In this document: one piece after another, positions 8,974 through 17,185 of the stretch
How the letters are laid out: each line of letters begins with the position of its first letter
Numbering within the stretch: position 1 is the stretch's first letter
Assembly: GCF_014654675.1 (NCBI RefSeq)
Contig: NZ_BNBC01000009.1
Span: forward strand, 146,464 to 210,463
Direction of reading: 5' to 3'
Length of the DNA: 64,000 bases
From: Streptomyces spiralis
GTDB taxonomy: Bacteria; Actinomycetota; Actinomycetes; Streptomycetales; Streptomycetaceae
The notes under the pieces: model-generated
Databases searched by the model: none
What the model saw: the letters and a program-made list of their open reading frames with translations, nothing else
Told to the model about the DNA's origin: nothing
Position numbers and translations under genes: made by a program

Positions 8974-9114
8974 ACCCCCCATCCTCTCAAGCCTCCGCGT
9001 ACGTCCCGCCCCGAGCGTCGCCGCGAGGCCGTTCACGGGCCGGGAAGCAGACGCATACCCCCCGGTACCGCCCATGCACGGGACTCACACAGCGCCGTTC
9101 CCTACGATGGCGCG

Positions 9115-10866
9115 GTGACCAGTACCGCGTCCTCCACGGACCCCCGGCAGGACCTGGCCCCCCACGACCAGCGGCCGTCGTGGCAGTGGCGGCTGCGCCG
9201 CTTCGGCTACGCGGCGGCCCCGGCGGGCCCCGCCAGTGACGTACGCGACCGGCTGGTGCCGCCGTACACCCGGCCGGGCACGCGGCTGTGGGCGGCCCTC
9301 GGGGTGCCGCACACGCTCGCCGACCGCCTCGAGCGCTGGTCGGGCTGGGGCGGGCCGCTGCTGGTCACACTGCTGGCGGGCGTGCTGCGGTTCTGGCACC
9401 TGGGCAGCCCGAAGGCGGTGATATTCGACGAGACGTACTACGCCAAGGACGCGTGGGCGATCGTCCACCGCGGCTTCGAGGTCAACTGGGACAAGAACGC
9501 CAACGACCTGATCCTGAGCACCGGCGGCCATGTGACGCTGCCCTCCGACGCGGCGTACGTGGTGCACCCGCCGGTCGGCAAGTACGTGATCGGCCTGGGC
9601 GAGCTGATGTTCGGGTTCAACCCGTTCGGCTGGCGCTTCATGACGGCGCTGCTCGGCACGCTCTCCGTGCTGATCCTGTGCCGGGTCGGCCGCCGGCTGT
9701 TCCGCTCCACCTTCCTCGGCTGCCTGGCGGGCACGCTGATGGCGGTGGACGGGCTGGCCTTCGTGATGAGCCGCACCTCGCTGCTCGACGGCGTGCTGAT
9801 GTTCTTCGTGCTGGCCGCGTTCGCCTGTCTGCTCATCGACCGGGACCGGGCGCGCGCGAGACTCGCCGCCGCGCTCCCGGCCGACGCGGACGGCCGGGTG
9901 CGCCCCGACGCCCACACGGCCGACACCTTCTGGATGATGTGGCGCCCCTGGCGCTGGCTGGCGGGCCTGCTGCTGGGCCTGGCGATCGGCACCAAGTGGA
10001 ACGGTCTGTTCTTCCTCATCGCCTTCGGTGTGATGACGGTGCTGTGGGACGTCGGCACCCGCAAGGTCGCCGGTGCCCGCCACCCGTACGTGGCGGTGCT
10101 CAAGTACGACGTGGGGTTCGCCTTCCTGGCCACGGTGCCGGTGGCGCTCCTCACCTACCTGCTGTCGTGGACCGGCTGGATCCTCTCCCCGGCGGACGGC
10201 ACCGGCGGCTACTTCCGCAACTGGGCGGCGACCGACGGCAGGCGCAGCCACTGGAGCTGGCTGATGCCCGACTGGTGGCGCAGCCTGTGGCACTACGAGC
10301 ACGAGGTCTACAAGTTCAACGTCGGCCTGTCCTCGCCGCACACGTACCAGTCGAACCCGTGGAGCTGGATCGTCGACGCCCGTCCGGTGTCGTACTTCTA
10401 CGAGTCCCCCTCGCCCGGCACGGCGGGCTGCCCGTCCGACGCCGGCGACAAGTGCGCCCGCGAGGTCCTCGCGCTCGGCACGCCGGTGCTGTGGTGGGCG
10501 GCCTGCGCCGCGCTCGTGTACGTCCTGTGGCGCTGGTTCTTCCGCCGCGACTGGCGGGCCGGCGCGATCGCCTGCGGCATCGCGGCCGGCTGGCTGCCCT
10601 GGTTCAACTACCAGGAGCGGACGATCTTCTTCTTCTACACGATCGTCTTCGTGCCGTTCCTGTGCCTGGCCGTCACCATGCTGATCGGCGCGATCATCGG
10701 CCCACCCGGCTCCACGGACACCCGCCGCGTCATCGGCACCACCGGCGCGGGCGTCCTGGTCCTCCTGATCGCCTGGAACTTCATCTACTTCTGGCCGCTC
10801 TACACGGGCACGGCCATCCCGATCGACTCCTGGCGTTCACGGATGTGGCTGGATACGTGGGTCTAG
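9115..10866 (+). CDS. pmt: Dolichyl-phosphate-mannose-type protein O-mannosyltransferase
   Basis: Pmt transfers mannose from polyprenyl phosphate mannose to Ser/Thr of secreted proteins as they cross the membrane; in S. coelicolor the orthologue is needed for phage phiC31 receptor function and envelope integrity. The 583-residue protein is polytopic, with the catalytic acidic pair in IFDETYYAKD (about residues 104-113), an arginine-rich luminal loop and a cluster of C-terminal hydrophobic helices. It starts at a GTG. Oddity: its last 22 codons and stop (10798-10866) are repeated at 11162-11230 with only synonymous differences. The in-gene copy uses codons less typical of the neighbourhood (GAT, TAG), as if the 3' end had been replaced by an integrating element. 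Confidence 0.95.
   Translation: MTSTASSTDPRQDLAPHDQRPSWQWRLRRFGYAAAPAGPASDVRDRLVPPYTRPGTRLWAALGVPHTLADRLERWSGWGGPLLVTLLAGVLRFWHLGSPKAVIFDETYYAKDAWAIVHRGFEVNWDKNANDLILSTGGHVTLPSDAAYVVHPPVGKYVIGLGELMFGFNPFGWRFMTALLGTLSVLILCRVGRRLFRSTFLGCLAGTLMAVDGLAFVMSRTSLLDGVLMFFVLAAFACLLIDRDRARARLAAALPADADGRVRPDAHTADTFWMMWRPWRWLAGLLLGLAIGTKWNGLFFLIAFGVMTVLWDVGTRKVAGARHPYVAVLKYDVGFAFLATVPVALLTYLLSWTGWILSPADGTGGYFRNWAATDGRRSHWSWLMPDWWRSLWHYEHEVYKFNVGLSSPHTYQSNPWSWIVDARPVSYFYESPSPGTAGCPSDAGDKCAREVLALGTPVLWWAACAALVYVLWRWFFRRDWRAGAIACGIAAGWLPWFNYQERTIFFFYTIVFVPFLCLAVTMLIGAIIGPPGSTDTRRVIGTTGAGVLVLLIAWNFIYFWPLYTGTAIPIDSWRSRMWLDTWV
10798..10866 (+). repeat. Left copy of a 69-bp repeat covering the end of pmt (att-like)
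   Basis: Encodes the last 22 residues of Pmt (from LYTGTAIPI to WLDTWV) and the TAG stop. It pairs with 11162-11230. A 41-bp core (10813-10853 here, 11177-11217 in the other copy) is identical; outside it the two differ at five codons, all synonymous, including the stop (TAG versus TGA). Confidence 0.9.
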
Positions 10867-10881
10867 CTGGGCAGACACGCT

Positions 10882-10912
10882 GGGAGGGCGCGGCCGATTG
10901 CCGCGCCCTCCC
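10882..10912 (+). terminator. Strong hairpin terminator after pmt
   Basis: A perfect 13-bp stem (10882-10894 with 10900-10912) and a 5-nt loop begin 16 nt after the pmt stop. There is no clear T-run, which is common for streptomycete terminators. It lies between the two 69-bp copies, so it may have arrived with the inserted segment. Confidence 0.65.
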
Positions 10913-11161
10913 GGTCGTTGTCGGTCGTCAGCCGTCGCTGCTGGCCGCCCTCGGACGGCCCGGGGACGGCCCAGCCAGGGCACCGCGGCAGATTTACAGC
11001 GGGCTCCGTCCGCCATGCATGGCCTGCGGTTCTTTCTGCCTCTGCCGCTACTGGGGGACACCTGGGGGAATTTGGGCCTCCTACCCGACACGTCAAGATC
11101 CGCCGTCCCGCTCTCTCGTCCCGAGGCCTCGGCCCGGCAGCCATTGGAGGCTGATGATCCC
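10913..11161. other. Non-coding stretch between the two pmt-end copies
   Basis: About 250 bp with no supported gene. It is somewhat less GC-biased than its surroundings. One rightward frame (10898-11230) runs through it into the second copy of the pmt tail but has no ribosome-binding site and no recognisable domain. Interpreted as the residue of a larger deleted insertion, or as spacer. Confidence 0.5.
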
Positions 11162-11230
11162 CTCTACACGGGCACCGCCATCCCGATCGACTCCTGGCGT
11201 TCACGGATGTGGCTGGACACCTGGGTGTGA
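11162..11230 (+). repeat. Right copy of the pmt 3'-end repeat (orphan gene end)
   Basis: The same 69 bp as 10798-10866, encoding the identical 22-residue Pmt tail with a TGA stop but detached from any pmt body. Its distinguishing codons (ACC, GAC, ACC, GTG, TGA) are the preferred ones in this genome. This suggests it is the ancestral 3' end of pmt and that the copy now fused to the gene was acquired. Confidence 0.9.
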
Positions 11231-11334
11231 GTCAGCGGGCTGATCTCTCTTAGGACAACATCCGGAAACAGCCCTCACAGTTTCCCCGCACGCCACTTAC
11301 AGTGCGGGGGAGGAAACGGGGAGGGAGCGCTCTC

Positions 11335-12972
11335 ATGCGCAAGGGGGCCAAGGCCGCCATAGTCAGCGGTGTGTGCGTCGTGCTGGTGGGCGGCGCGGTG
11401 TACGGGGGTTACAACTTCGTGTCCGCGCTGAACGGGACCACCACCGCCGGGAGTGGGGCCGCCCCCGTGAAGACCGGGCCCCTGGACGGGGACGAGGTGA
11501 AGGAGGCGTCGGCGAAGTTCTTCACCGCGTGGGAGAAGGGCGACGCGGCGACGGCCGCCTCGTACACGAACTTCCCCGATGCGGCCCAGGAACTGCTCAC
11601 GTCCTACGGCGGCGACGCGCACATCACCGATGTGAAGATCACGCCCCAGCAGGCCACCGGCACCACCGTTCCCTTCTCGGTCGAGGCGACCGTCTCCTAC
11701 GACGGGAAGTCCGAACCGCTGGCCTACCGCAGCAGCCTGAGCATCGTGCGCGGCACCAACACCCACCGGCCGCTGGTCGACTGGCAGCCGGCTCTGGTGT
11801 ACCCCGAGCTGAAGAAGGGCGACACGCTGGTCACGGGCGCGTCGGCCGCGCCGCCGATCGAGGCCGTCGACCGCAACGGCGCCGTGCTGACGAAGGAGAA
11901 GTACCCCTCCCTCGGGCCGATCCTGGACGAGCTGCGCGCGAAGTACGGCGACCAGGCGGGCGGTACGCCCTCCATCGAGCTGAGCATCCGTCACGCCGAC
12001 ACCAATGCCGCCGAGACCCCGATCGTCACCCTCGCCAAGGGCCGGGCGGGCAAGCTGCGCACCACGCTCAGCGCGAGCGCGCAGGCGGCGGCCGAGCAGG
12101 CCGTGCAACGGTTCACCGAGTCCTCGGTCGTGGCCGTGAAGGCGTCCACGGGTGAGGTGCTGGCGGTGGCCAACCACCGCGAGGACGCCTTCAACGCGGC
12201 GTTCCTGGGGCGTCTCGCCCCCGGCTCCACGATGAAGATCATCAGTGCCGCCGCCCTCATCGACAACGGGGTCACCACGGCCAACGGGCCTGCCCCCTGC
12301 CCTCCGGATGCGGTGTGGCAGAGCCAGACCTTCCACAACCTCAAGGGCCTCACCGCCGACGAGCACGCCACCCTCTCCGACAGCTTCGCGCGCTCCTGCA
12401 ACACGGCCTTCGTCAAGCTCACCGACGACCTCGCGCACCGGGCCGGGTCGGACGCCCTGACCAGGGAGGCCCAGGACCGCTTCGGTCTCGGCCGGGACAA
12501 CTGGAAGAGCGGCATCCCCTCCTTCGACGGCTCGGTGCCCGCCGTCACCGGCCCGGACCAGGCGGCCAACATGATCGGGCAGGGCCAGGTGCAGATGAGC
12601 CCGCTGAACATGGCGTCGGTGACGGCCACCGCGATGACGGGCCGGTTCCGTCAGCCGGTCCTCGTCTCCCCGAAGCTCGACGACCGTGAACTCGCCACGG
12701 CCCGGGGCCTTTCGGCGAGCACGGTCGCCCAGCTGCGGCGGATGATGAACCGCACCGCCACCAGCGGCACCGCGGCCGTCGCGATGTCCGGGCTGAGCGG
12801 CAGCATCGGGGCGAAGACCGGCTCCGCCGAGGTCGACGGGCAGGCGAAGTCCAACAGCTGGTTCACCGGGTACCGGAACGACGTGGCGGCCGCCGCCATG
12901 ACCCAGGAGGGCGGCCACGGCGGTGACGCGGCCGGCCCGATCGTGGCGGCGGTGCTGCGCGCGGGCGGCTGA
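11335..12972 (+). CDS. Class B penicillin-binding protein (transpeptidase), paralogue 1
   Basis: A 545-residue single-pass membrane protein that should cross-link peptidoglycan (D,D-transpeptidase). Domains: short cytosolic tail and membrane anchor (about 6-30), an NTF2-like/MecA-N-type domain (about 45-155), a dimerisation domain and the penicillin-binding domain from about 245. The three active-site motifs are intact: SxxK at Ser298-Lys301 (GSTMK), SxN at Ser354-Asn356 (SCN) and KTG at 494-496. The ATG is preceded by GAGGGAG at 8 nt. It lies 167 bp upstream of a close paralogue of the same architecture. Tandem PBPs next to an ssgA-like gene point to a developmental wall-synthesis locus. Confidence 0.92.
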   Translation: MRKGAKAAIVSGVCVVLVGGAVYGGYNFVSALNGTTTAGSGAAPVKTGPLDGDEVKEASAKFFTAWEKGDAATAASYTNFPDAAQELLTSYGGDAHITDVKITPQQATGTTVPFSVEATVSYDGKSEPLAYRSSLSIVRGTNTHRPLVDWQPALVYPELKKGDTLVTGASAAPPIEAVDRNGAVLTKEKYPSLGPILDELRAKYGDQAGGTPSIELSIRHADTNAAETPIVTLAKGRAGKLRTTLSASAQAAAEQAVQRFTESSVVAVKASTGEVLAVANHREDAFNAAFLGRLAPGSTMKIISAAALIDNGVTTANGPAPCPPDAVWQSQTFHNLKGLTADEHATLSDSFARSCNTAFVKLTDDLAHRAGSDALTREAQDRFGLGRDNWKSGIPSFDGSVPAVTGPDQAANMIGQGQVQMSPLNMASVTATAMTGRFRQPVLVSPKLDDRELATARGLSASTVAQLRRMMNRTATSGTAAVAMSGLSGSIGAKTGSAEVDGQAKSNSWFTGYRNDVAAAAMTQEGGHGGDAAGPIVAAVLRAGG

Positions 12973-13139
12973 GCCGGGCGGCCCGGCTTTGTCGCAGCTT
13001 GGCTACGGACGGGTGGCCGAAGTCACCCGCACAGGGCGGGACTCTAGGGTAGGTGCCGTCGTTGGGTGCGTGGGTGCGCCGAAGACGGCAAGAGCAGCGC
13101 GGGCGGCGGGGGCCTGGGGATCGCAAAGGACGGAAGGCA

Positions 13140-14813
13140 GTGGGGAAGAGAAGGCGCGTCGCCGAGCGACGGAAGACGAGTCCGGCCGTGGTCGGCAGTG
13201 TGATCGCCGTGGTCGCCGTCGGCGCCGGTGTCGGTGCGTACGCGCTGTACGGCGGTGGTGCCGCGGCCGAGGACCAGACCCGGACCACGTCGGCGAGCGG
13301 CCACCGGAAGGTGCCCACCGGCCCCCTGTCGGCGGCCGAGGTGCAGACCACGGCCGGGCGCTTCCTGTCGGCCTGGCAGCAGGGCAGGCCGACCGAGGCG
13401 GCGGCCACGACCAGCGACTCCGCCGCGGCCGGCGCCCTGCTCATCGGTTACGCCAAGGACGCGTACCTCAAGGACGTCACGCTGACCGAGGGCACCCCCA
13501 GCGGCGGCAAGGTCCCCTTCCACGTCAAGGCGACGGTGTCGTACAAGGGCCTGAGCAAGCCGCTGTCGTACGACAGCGCGCTCACCGTCGTGCGCCGCGC
13601 CACCGACGGCGCACCGGTGGTCGACTGGCACGCCTCCGTCGTCCACCCCGACCTCAAGGACGGCGACAGGCTGGTCACCGGCGAGTCCGGCACCCCTCCG
13701 GTCAAGGCCCTGGACCGGAACGGCGGCGAGCTGACCGCCGCCAAGTACCCGTCGCTGGGCACGGTGCTGGACGGGCTGCGCGACAAGTACGGCAAGACGG
13801 CCGGCGGCAAGGCGGGCGTCGAACTGCGTGTGGTGCGCGGCACCGCGTCGAAGAAGGCGGAGCTGCCCGACAAGACGCTGGCCGAGCTGAGCAAGGGCAC
13901 CCCGGGCACGGTGAAGACGACGCTGAGCCCCAGCCTCCAGGCCGCCGCCGAGGAGCAGGTGTCCGAGCAGAAGCGGGCGTCGGTGGTCGTGATGCGCCCG
14001 TCGACGGGTGAGATCCTCGCCGTGGCGAACACCGGCCACGGCTTCAACACCGCCTTCCAGGGCTCCCTCGCGCCCGGCTCCACGATGAAGATCGTGACCT
14101 CGACGATGCTGTTCGAGAAGGGGCTCGTCACCCCGGACGCCTCGCACCCCTGCCCCAAGACGTACAAGCTCGCCGGCTGGACGTTCCACAACGACGCCGA
14201 CTCCGAGATCAAGAAGGGCAGCTTCAAGTTGAGCTTCGGGGCCTCCTGCAACAACGCCTTCATCGATTTCGCGCCGAAGCTGTCCAACAGCGACCTGACG
14301 AAGGAGGCCCAGCAGGTCTACGGCCTCGGCCTGAACAACTGGGCCATCGGCGTGCCGTCGTTCGACGGCGCCGTCCCGGTGCAGAGCGGCGCGCAGATGG
14401 GCGCCTCGCTGATCGGGCAGGGCGGGGTGCGCATGAACCCGCTGAACATGGCGTCGGTGTCGGCGACGGTGCAGGCGGGCGTCTTCCACCAGCCGTACCT
14501 GGTGGACCCCTCGGTGGACCATCGCACGCTGGCGAAGGCCTCGCGCACGATGTCGTCGAAGACCCGGGCGCAGCTGAAGGACGTCATGGCGTACACCGCG
14601 GCGTACGGCACGGCGGCCAAGGCGATGTCCGGGGTCGGCGGCGACGTCGGCGCCAAAACCGGCTCCGCCGAGGTCGACGGCCAGAAGATGCCGAACGGCT
14701 GGTTCACCGCCTACCGTGGTGATCTCGCGGCGGCGGGCGTCGTCCAGGCGGGCGGCCACGGCGGCGACACCGCGGGGCCGATCGTGGCGGCTCTGCTGAA
14801 GATGGGCGGCTGA
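13140..14813 (+). CDS. Class B penicillin-binding protein (transpeptidase), paralogue 2
   Basis: A 557-residue paralogue of the preceding PBP with the same order: basic cytosolic start (GKRRRVAERRK), membrane anchor (about 15-40), NTF2-like domain, dimerisation domain, transpeptidase. The active-site motifs are Ser314-Lys317 (STMK), SCN at 369-371 and KTG at 506-508. The GTG at 13140 is chosen because AAGGA sits 9 nt upstream; an in-frame GTG at 13053 would add an Arg-rich 29-residue leader with a weaker site. The two paralogues share motif spacing but differ clearly in the NTF2 domain, so this is an old duplication. Likely role: septal or spore-wall cross-linking, inferred from position. Confidence 0.92.
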   Translation: MGKRRRVAERRKTSPAVVGSVIAVVAVGAGVGAYALYGGGAAAEDQTRTTSASGHRKVPTGPLSAAEVQTTAGRFLSAWQQGRPTEAAATTSDSAAAGALLIGYAKDAYLKDVTLTEGTPSGGKVPFHVKATVSYKGLSKPLSYDSALTVVRRATDGAPVVDWHASVVHPDLKDGDRLVTGESGTPPVKALDRNGGELTAAKYPSLGTVLDGLRDKYGKTAGGKAGVELRVVRGTASKKAELPDKTLAELSKGTPGTVKTTLSPSLQAAAEEQVSEQKRASVVVMRPSTGEILAVANTGHGFNTAFQGSLAPGSTMKIVTSTMLFEKGLVTPDASHPCPKTYKLAGWTFHNDADSEIKKGSFKLSFGASCNNAFIDFAPKLSNSDLTKEAQQVYGLGLNNWAIGVPSFDGAVPVQSGAQMGASLIGQGGVRMNPLNMASVSATVQAGVFHQPYLVDPSVDHRTLAKASRTMSSKTRAQLKDVMAYTAAYGTAAKAMSGVGGDVGAKTGSAEVDGQKMPNGWFTAYRGDLAAAGVVQAGGHGGDTAGPIVAALLKMGG

Positions 14814-14828
14814 GCGAGCGAGGTCCGT

Positions 14829-15194
14829 TCAGTGGTGGACCATGGCCCTGCTGGTCGCCGCGGCGGCCGTGTAGGTGCGCCGCAGGAATCTCAGCAGCGT
14901 CCTGGTCTCGAACTCCACCACCGAGACGCCCTGCGCGGAGTGGAACTCGACCACGGCCTGCACCCGGCCGCAGGGCCACACCCGCACCGGTCCGCTGCCG
15001 ACGGGGGCGCGCAGCCCCTGTTCGAGCAGCGACCGGGGGAACCTCCACTCGTGCGGGCCGGGCAGCGCGATCCTCACCGAGTGCGGGTCGTTCTCCGGGT
15101 CGTAGCGCAGAGCGACCGGGACGGCGCCGTGCTCGTCCACGGAGTTGTCATCGGTGACTATGTGGGCTCGCGCGTACTGTTCGACTACAGGCAT
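14829..15194 (-). CDS. ssgE: SsgA-like sporulation/cell-division protein, SsgE-like
   Basis: A 121-residue SsgA-like protein (SALP), a family restricted to morphologically complex actinomycetes that positions division and wall-remodelling machinery during sporulation. Family features: N-terminal MPVVEQYARAHIVTDD, the PVALRYDPENDPHSVRIAL strand pair, HEWRFPRSLLEQGL, and the VEF-RT-LRFLRRTY C-terminal block. The ATG at 15194 has GAGGGG 7 nt upstream; a longer frame to 15230 lacks support. It is convergent with the PBP tandem (16 bp between stops). The symbol ssgE rests on this neighbourhood, which in S. coelicolor holds ssgE; the family is certain, the subtype less so. Confidence 0.85.
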   Translation of the reverse strand: MPVVEQYARAHIVTDDNSVDEHGAVPVALRYDPENDPHSVRIALPGPHEWRFPRSLLEQGLRAPVGSGPVRVWPCGRVQAVVEFHSAQGVSVVEFETRTLLRFLRRTYTAAAATSRAMVHH

Positions 15195-15334
15195 CAGACG
15201 GCCCCTCACACTCGGTGACCTACCCGGCAACTACTTTTCCGTTTTGTTACCAATGTCCCATATTTTCTGATTTACACATCCTGGCGGCCGGCCGCTCAGA
15301 TGTGGTGGCGACTGTGATGACGACCTCCTCGCTC

Positions 15335-15371
15335 TTGCAACCAGTTCGCAACAAGCCACTATCATCGAACG
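15335..15371 (+). promoter_or_regulatory. Predicted Nur (nickel) operator overlapping a leaderless promoter
   Basis: TTGCAACCAGTTCGCAA (15335-15351) matches the published S. coelicolor Nur box layout (TTGCAA-N5-TTGCAA) with one mismatch and is a near-perfect inverted repeat. Its left half can serve as a -35 element. TATCAT at 15360-15365 is a good -10, placing the transcript start at about 15372, which is the GTG of the cbiM-like gene. A repressor bound here would block the promoter. Confidence 0.6.
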
Positions 15372-16424
15372 GTGCATGTGCCTGACGGATTCATCAACGC
15401 CCCTACGTCCGCCGCCGCCGGAGTGGTCGCCGCCGGTGCCCTCGCGGTGAGCCTGCGCGGCGCGCGCCGGGAGCTCGACGAGCGCACCGCACCGCTGGCC
15501 GGCCTGGTCGCCGCGTTCATCTTCGCGGTGCAGATGCTCAACTTCCCCGTCGCGGCCGGCACCAGCGGCCACCTCCTGGGCGGGGCGCTCGCCGCGATAC
15601 TCGTGGGCCCCTACACGGGGGTCCTGTGCGTCTCCGTCGTCCTGCTCATGCAGGGCATCCTCTTCGCCGACGGCGGGCTGACCGCGCTCGGCGTCAACAT
15701 CACCGACATGGCGATCACCACGACGGTCGTGGCGTACGCCGTCTTCCGCGGCCTGGTTAAGGTGCTGCCGCGCCGCCGCCGCTCGGTCACCGTCGCCTCC
15801 TTCGCCGCCGCGCTCCTCTCCGTCCCTGCCGCCGCCGTCGTCTTCACGCTGATCTACGCGGTCGGCGGCACCACCGACGTGTCGATCGGCAAGGTCGCCA
15901 CCGCGATGATCGGCGTGCACGTCCTCATCGGCATCGGCGAGGCCGCGATCACCGCTCTGACCGTCGGCGCCGTCATCGCCGTACGGCCGGACCTGGTGTA
16001 CGGCGCGCGCGGGCTGCAACAACGGCTGAAGCTGCGGGTGAACGGCGAGCTGGTAGACGCCCCCGCCGCCGAGCCCGCGCCCGTCCCGACAGCGGCGCGC
16101 TCGCACCGCAAGCTGTGGATCACCGGCCTGGTCACCTCGCTCGTCCTCGCCGGCTTCGTCAGCTTCTACGCCTCGGCCAGCCCCGACGGCCTGGAGAAGG
16201 TCGCCCACGACCACGGCATCGACAAGAAGGAGGAGCGGCACACCTCCGCCGACTCCCCGCTCGCCGGCTACGGCGTGAAGGACGTCTCCGACGCCCGGCT
16301 GTCCGGCGGGCTCGCGGGCGTGATCGGCGTCGGCTCCACCGTCGTCGTGGGCAGCACCGTCTTCTGGGTGGTGCGCAGGCGCCGTACGGCCGCCTCCTCC
16401 CGTCCCTCTTCGCAGGCCGCCTGA
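15372..16424 (+). CDS. ECF-type nickel/cobalt transporter, substrate-capture subunit (CbiM/NikM with PDGLE domain)
   Basis: A 350-residue integral membrane S-component of a Ni2+/Co2+ energy-coupling-factor importer. The mature N-terminus MHVPDGF supplies the metal-binding His2 that inserts into the channel, and GTSGHLLGG provides further ligands; about six hydrophobic segments follow. The C-terminal third (from about residue 245) is a fused PDGLE domain (SPDGLEKVAHDHGID) that replaces the separate CbiN/NikN subunit. It starts at GTG with no ribosome-binding site, consistent with a leaderless transcript. It overlaps the next gene (TGATG). CbiM and NikM are hard to tell apart by sequence; the upstream Nur-like box favours nickel. 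Confidence 0.9.
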   Translation: MHVPDGFINAPTSAAAGVVAAGALAVSLRGARRELDERTAPLAGLVAAFIFAVQMLNFPVAAGTSGHLLGGALAAILVGPYTGVLCVSVVLLMQGILFADGGLTALGVNITDMAITTTVVAYAVFRGLVKVLPRRRRSVTVASFAAALLSVPAAAVVFTLIYAVGGTTDVSIGKVATAMIGVHVLIGIGEAAITALTVGAVIAVRPDLVYGARGLQQRLKLRVNGELVDAPAAEPAPVPTAARSHRKLWITGLVTSLVLAGFVSFYASASPDGLEKVAHDHGIDKKEERHTSADSPLAGYGVKDVSDARLSGGLAGVIGVGSTVVVGSTVFWVVRRRRTAASSRPSSQAA

Positions 16425-17185
16425 TGGGGGCCGGGCACGCACACCGGCTGTACCGGCACGGGCACTCGCCCGTGCACGCGCTGCCGCCGCACACGAAGCT
16501 CGCCGCGGCCTTCGCCTTCGTCGTGGTCGTGGTGTCGACCCCGCGCGAGGCGATGTGGGCCTTCGCGCTGTACGCCGTGCTGCTCGCGGTCGTCGCGTCC
16601 GTGGCGCGCGTGCCCGCCGGTTTCCTGCTCGGACGGCTGCTGATCGAGATCCCGTTCGTCGCCTTCGCCGTGCTGATGCCGTTCGTGGCGGAGGGCGAAC
16701 GGGTCGACGTCCTCGGCATGTCCCTGAGCGTGAGCGGTCTGTGGGGCGCGTGGAACGTGCTCGCCAAGGGCACGCTCGGGGTCGCCGCGTCCGTGCTGCT
16801 GGCGAGCACGACCGAGCTGCGCGAGCTGCTGCTGGGCCTGCAGCGCCTGAAGCTGCCCCCGCTGCTGGTCCAGATCGCCTCCTTCATGATCCGCTACGGC
16901 GATGTGATCACCGACGAGATGCGGCGCATGCGGATCGCCCGGGAGTCGCGCGGTTTCGAGGCGCGCGGCATCCGGCACTGGGGGGTGCTCGCCAAGTCCG
17001 CGGGCGCGCTGTTCATCCGCTCCTACGAGCGCGGGGAGCGGGTGCATTTGGCCATGGTGAGCCGCGGCTACGCCGGTTCGATGCCGGTCATCGACGAGGT
17101 GACCGCCTCACGGGCGCAGTGGTCGTACGCCCTCGCCCTCCCCTGTGCCGCGCTCGTCGTCTGTCTGCTGGGATGGGTCCTGTGA
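16424..17185 (+). CDS. cbiQ: ECF transporter transmembrane T-component (CbiQ/NikQ)
   Basis: A 253-residue membrane protein that couples the metal-capture subunit to the ATPase. It has the CbiQ layout: an N-terminal HxxxPxxK region (PVHALPPHTKL), several hydrophobic helices and the cytosolic coupling helices with the two Ala-Arg-Gly type motifs, here ARESRGFEARGIRHW (about 165-180) and MVSRGY (about 208). The ATG overlaps the upstream stop by one base (TGATG) and the stop overlaps the next GTG (GTGA), so all three genes are translated as a unit. Confidence 0.93.
   Translation: MGAGHAHRLYRHGHSPVHALPPHTKLAAAFAFVVVVVSTPREAMWAFALYAVLLAVVASVARVPAGFLLGRLLIEIPFVAFAVLMPFVAEGERVDVLGMSLSVSGLWGAWNVLAKGTLGVAASVLLASTTELRELLLGLQRLKLPPLLVQIASFMIRYGDVITDEMRRMRIARESRGFEARGIRHWGVLAKSAGALFIRSYERGERVHLAMVSRGYAGSMPVIDEVTASRAQWSYALALPCAALVVCLLGWVL

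Noticed and set aside
15195..15371. Cobalamin riboswitch ahead of the cbiM-like gene
   Set aside because: A GCCACT word is present, but there is no room or pairing pattern for the aptamer, and the promoter elements predict a leaderless transcript.
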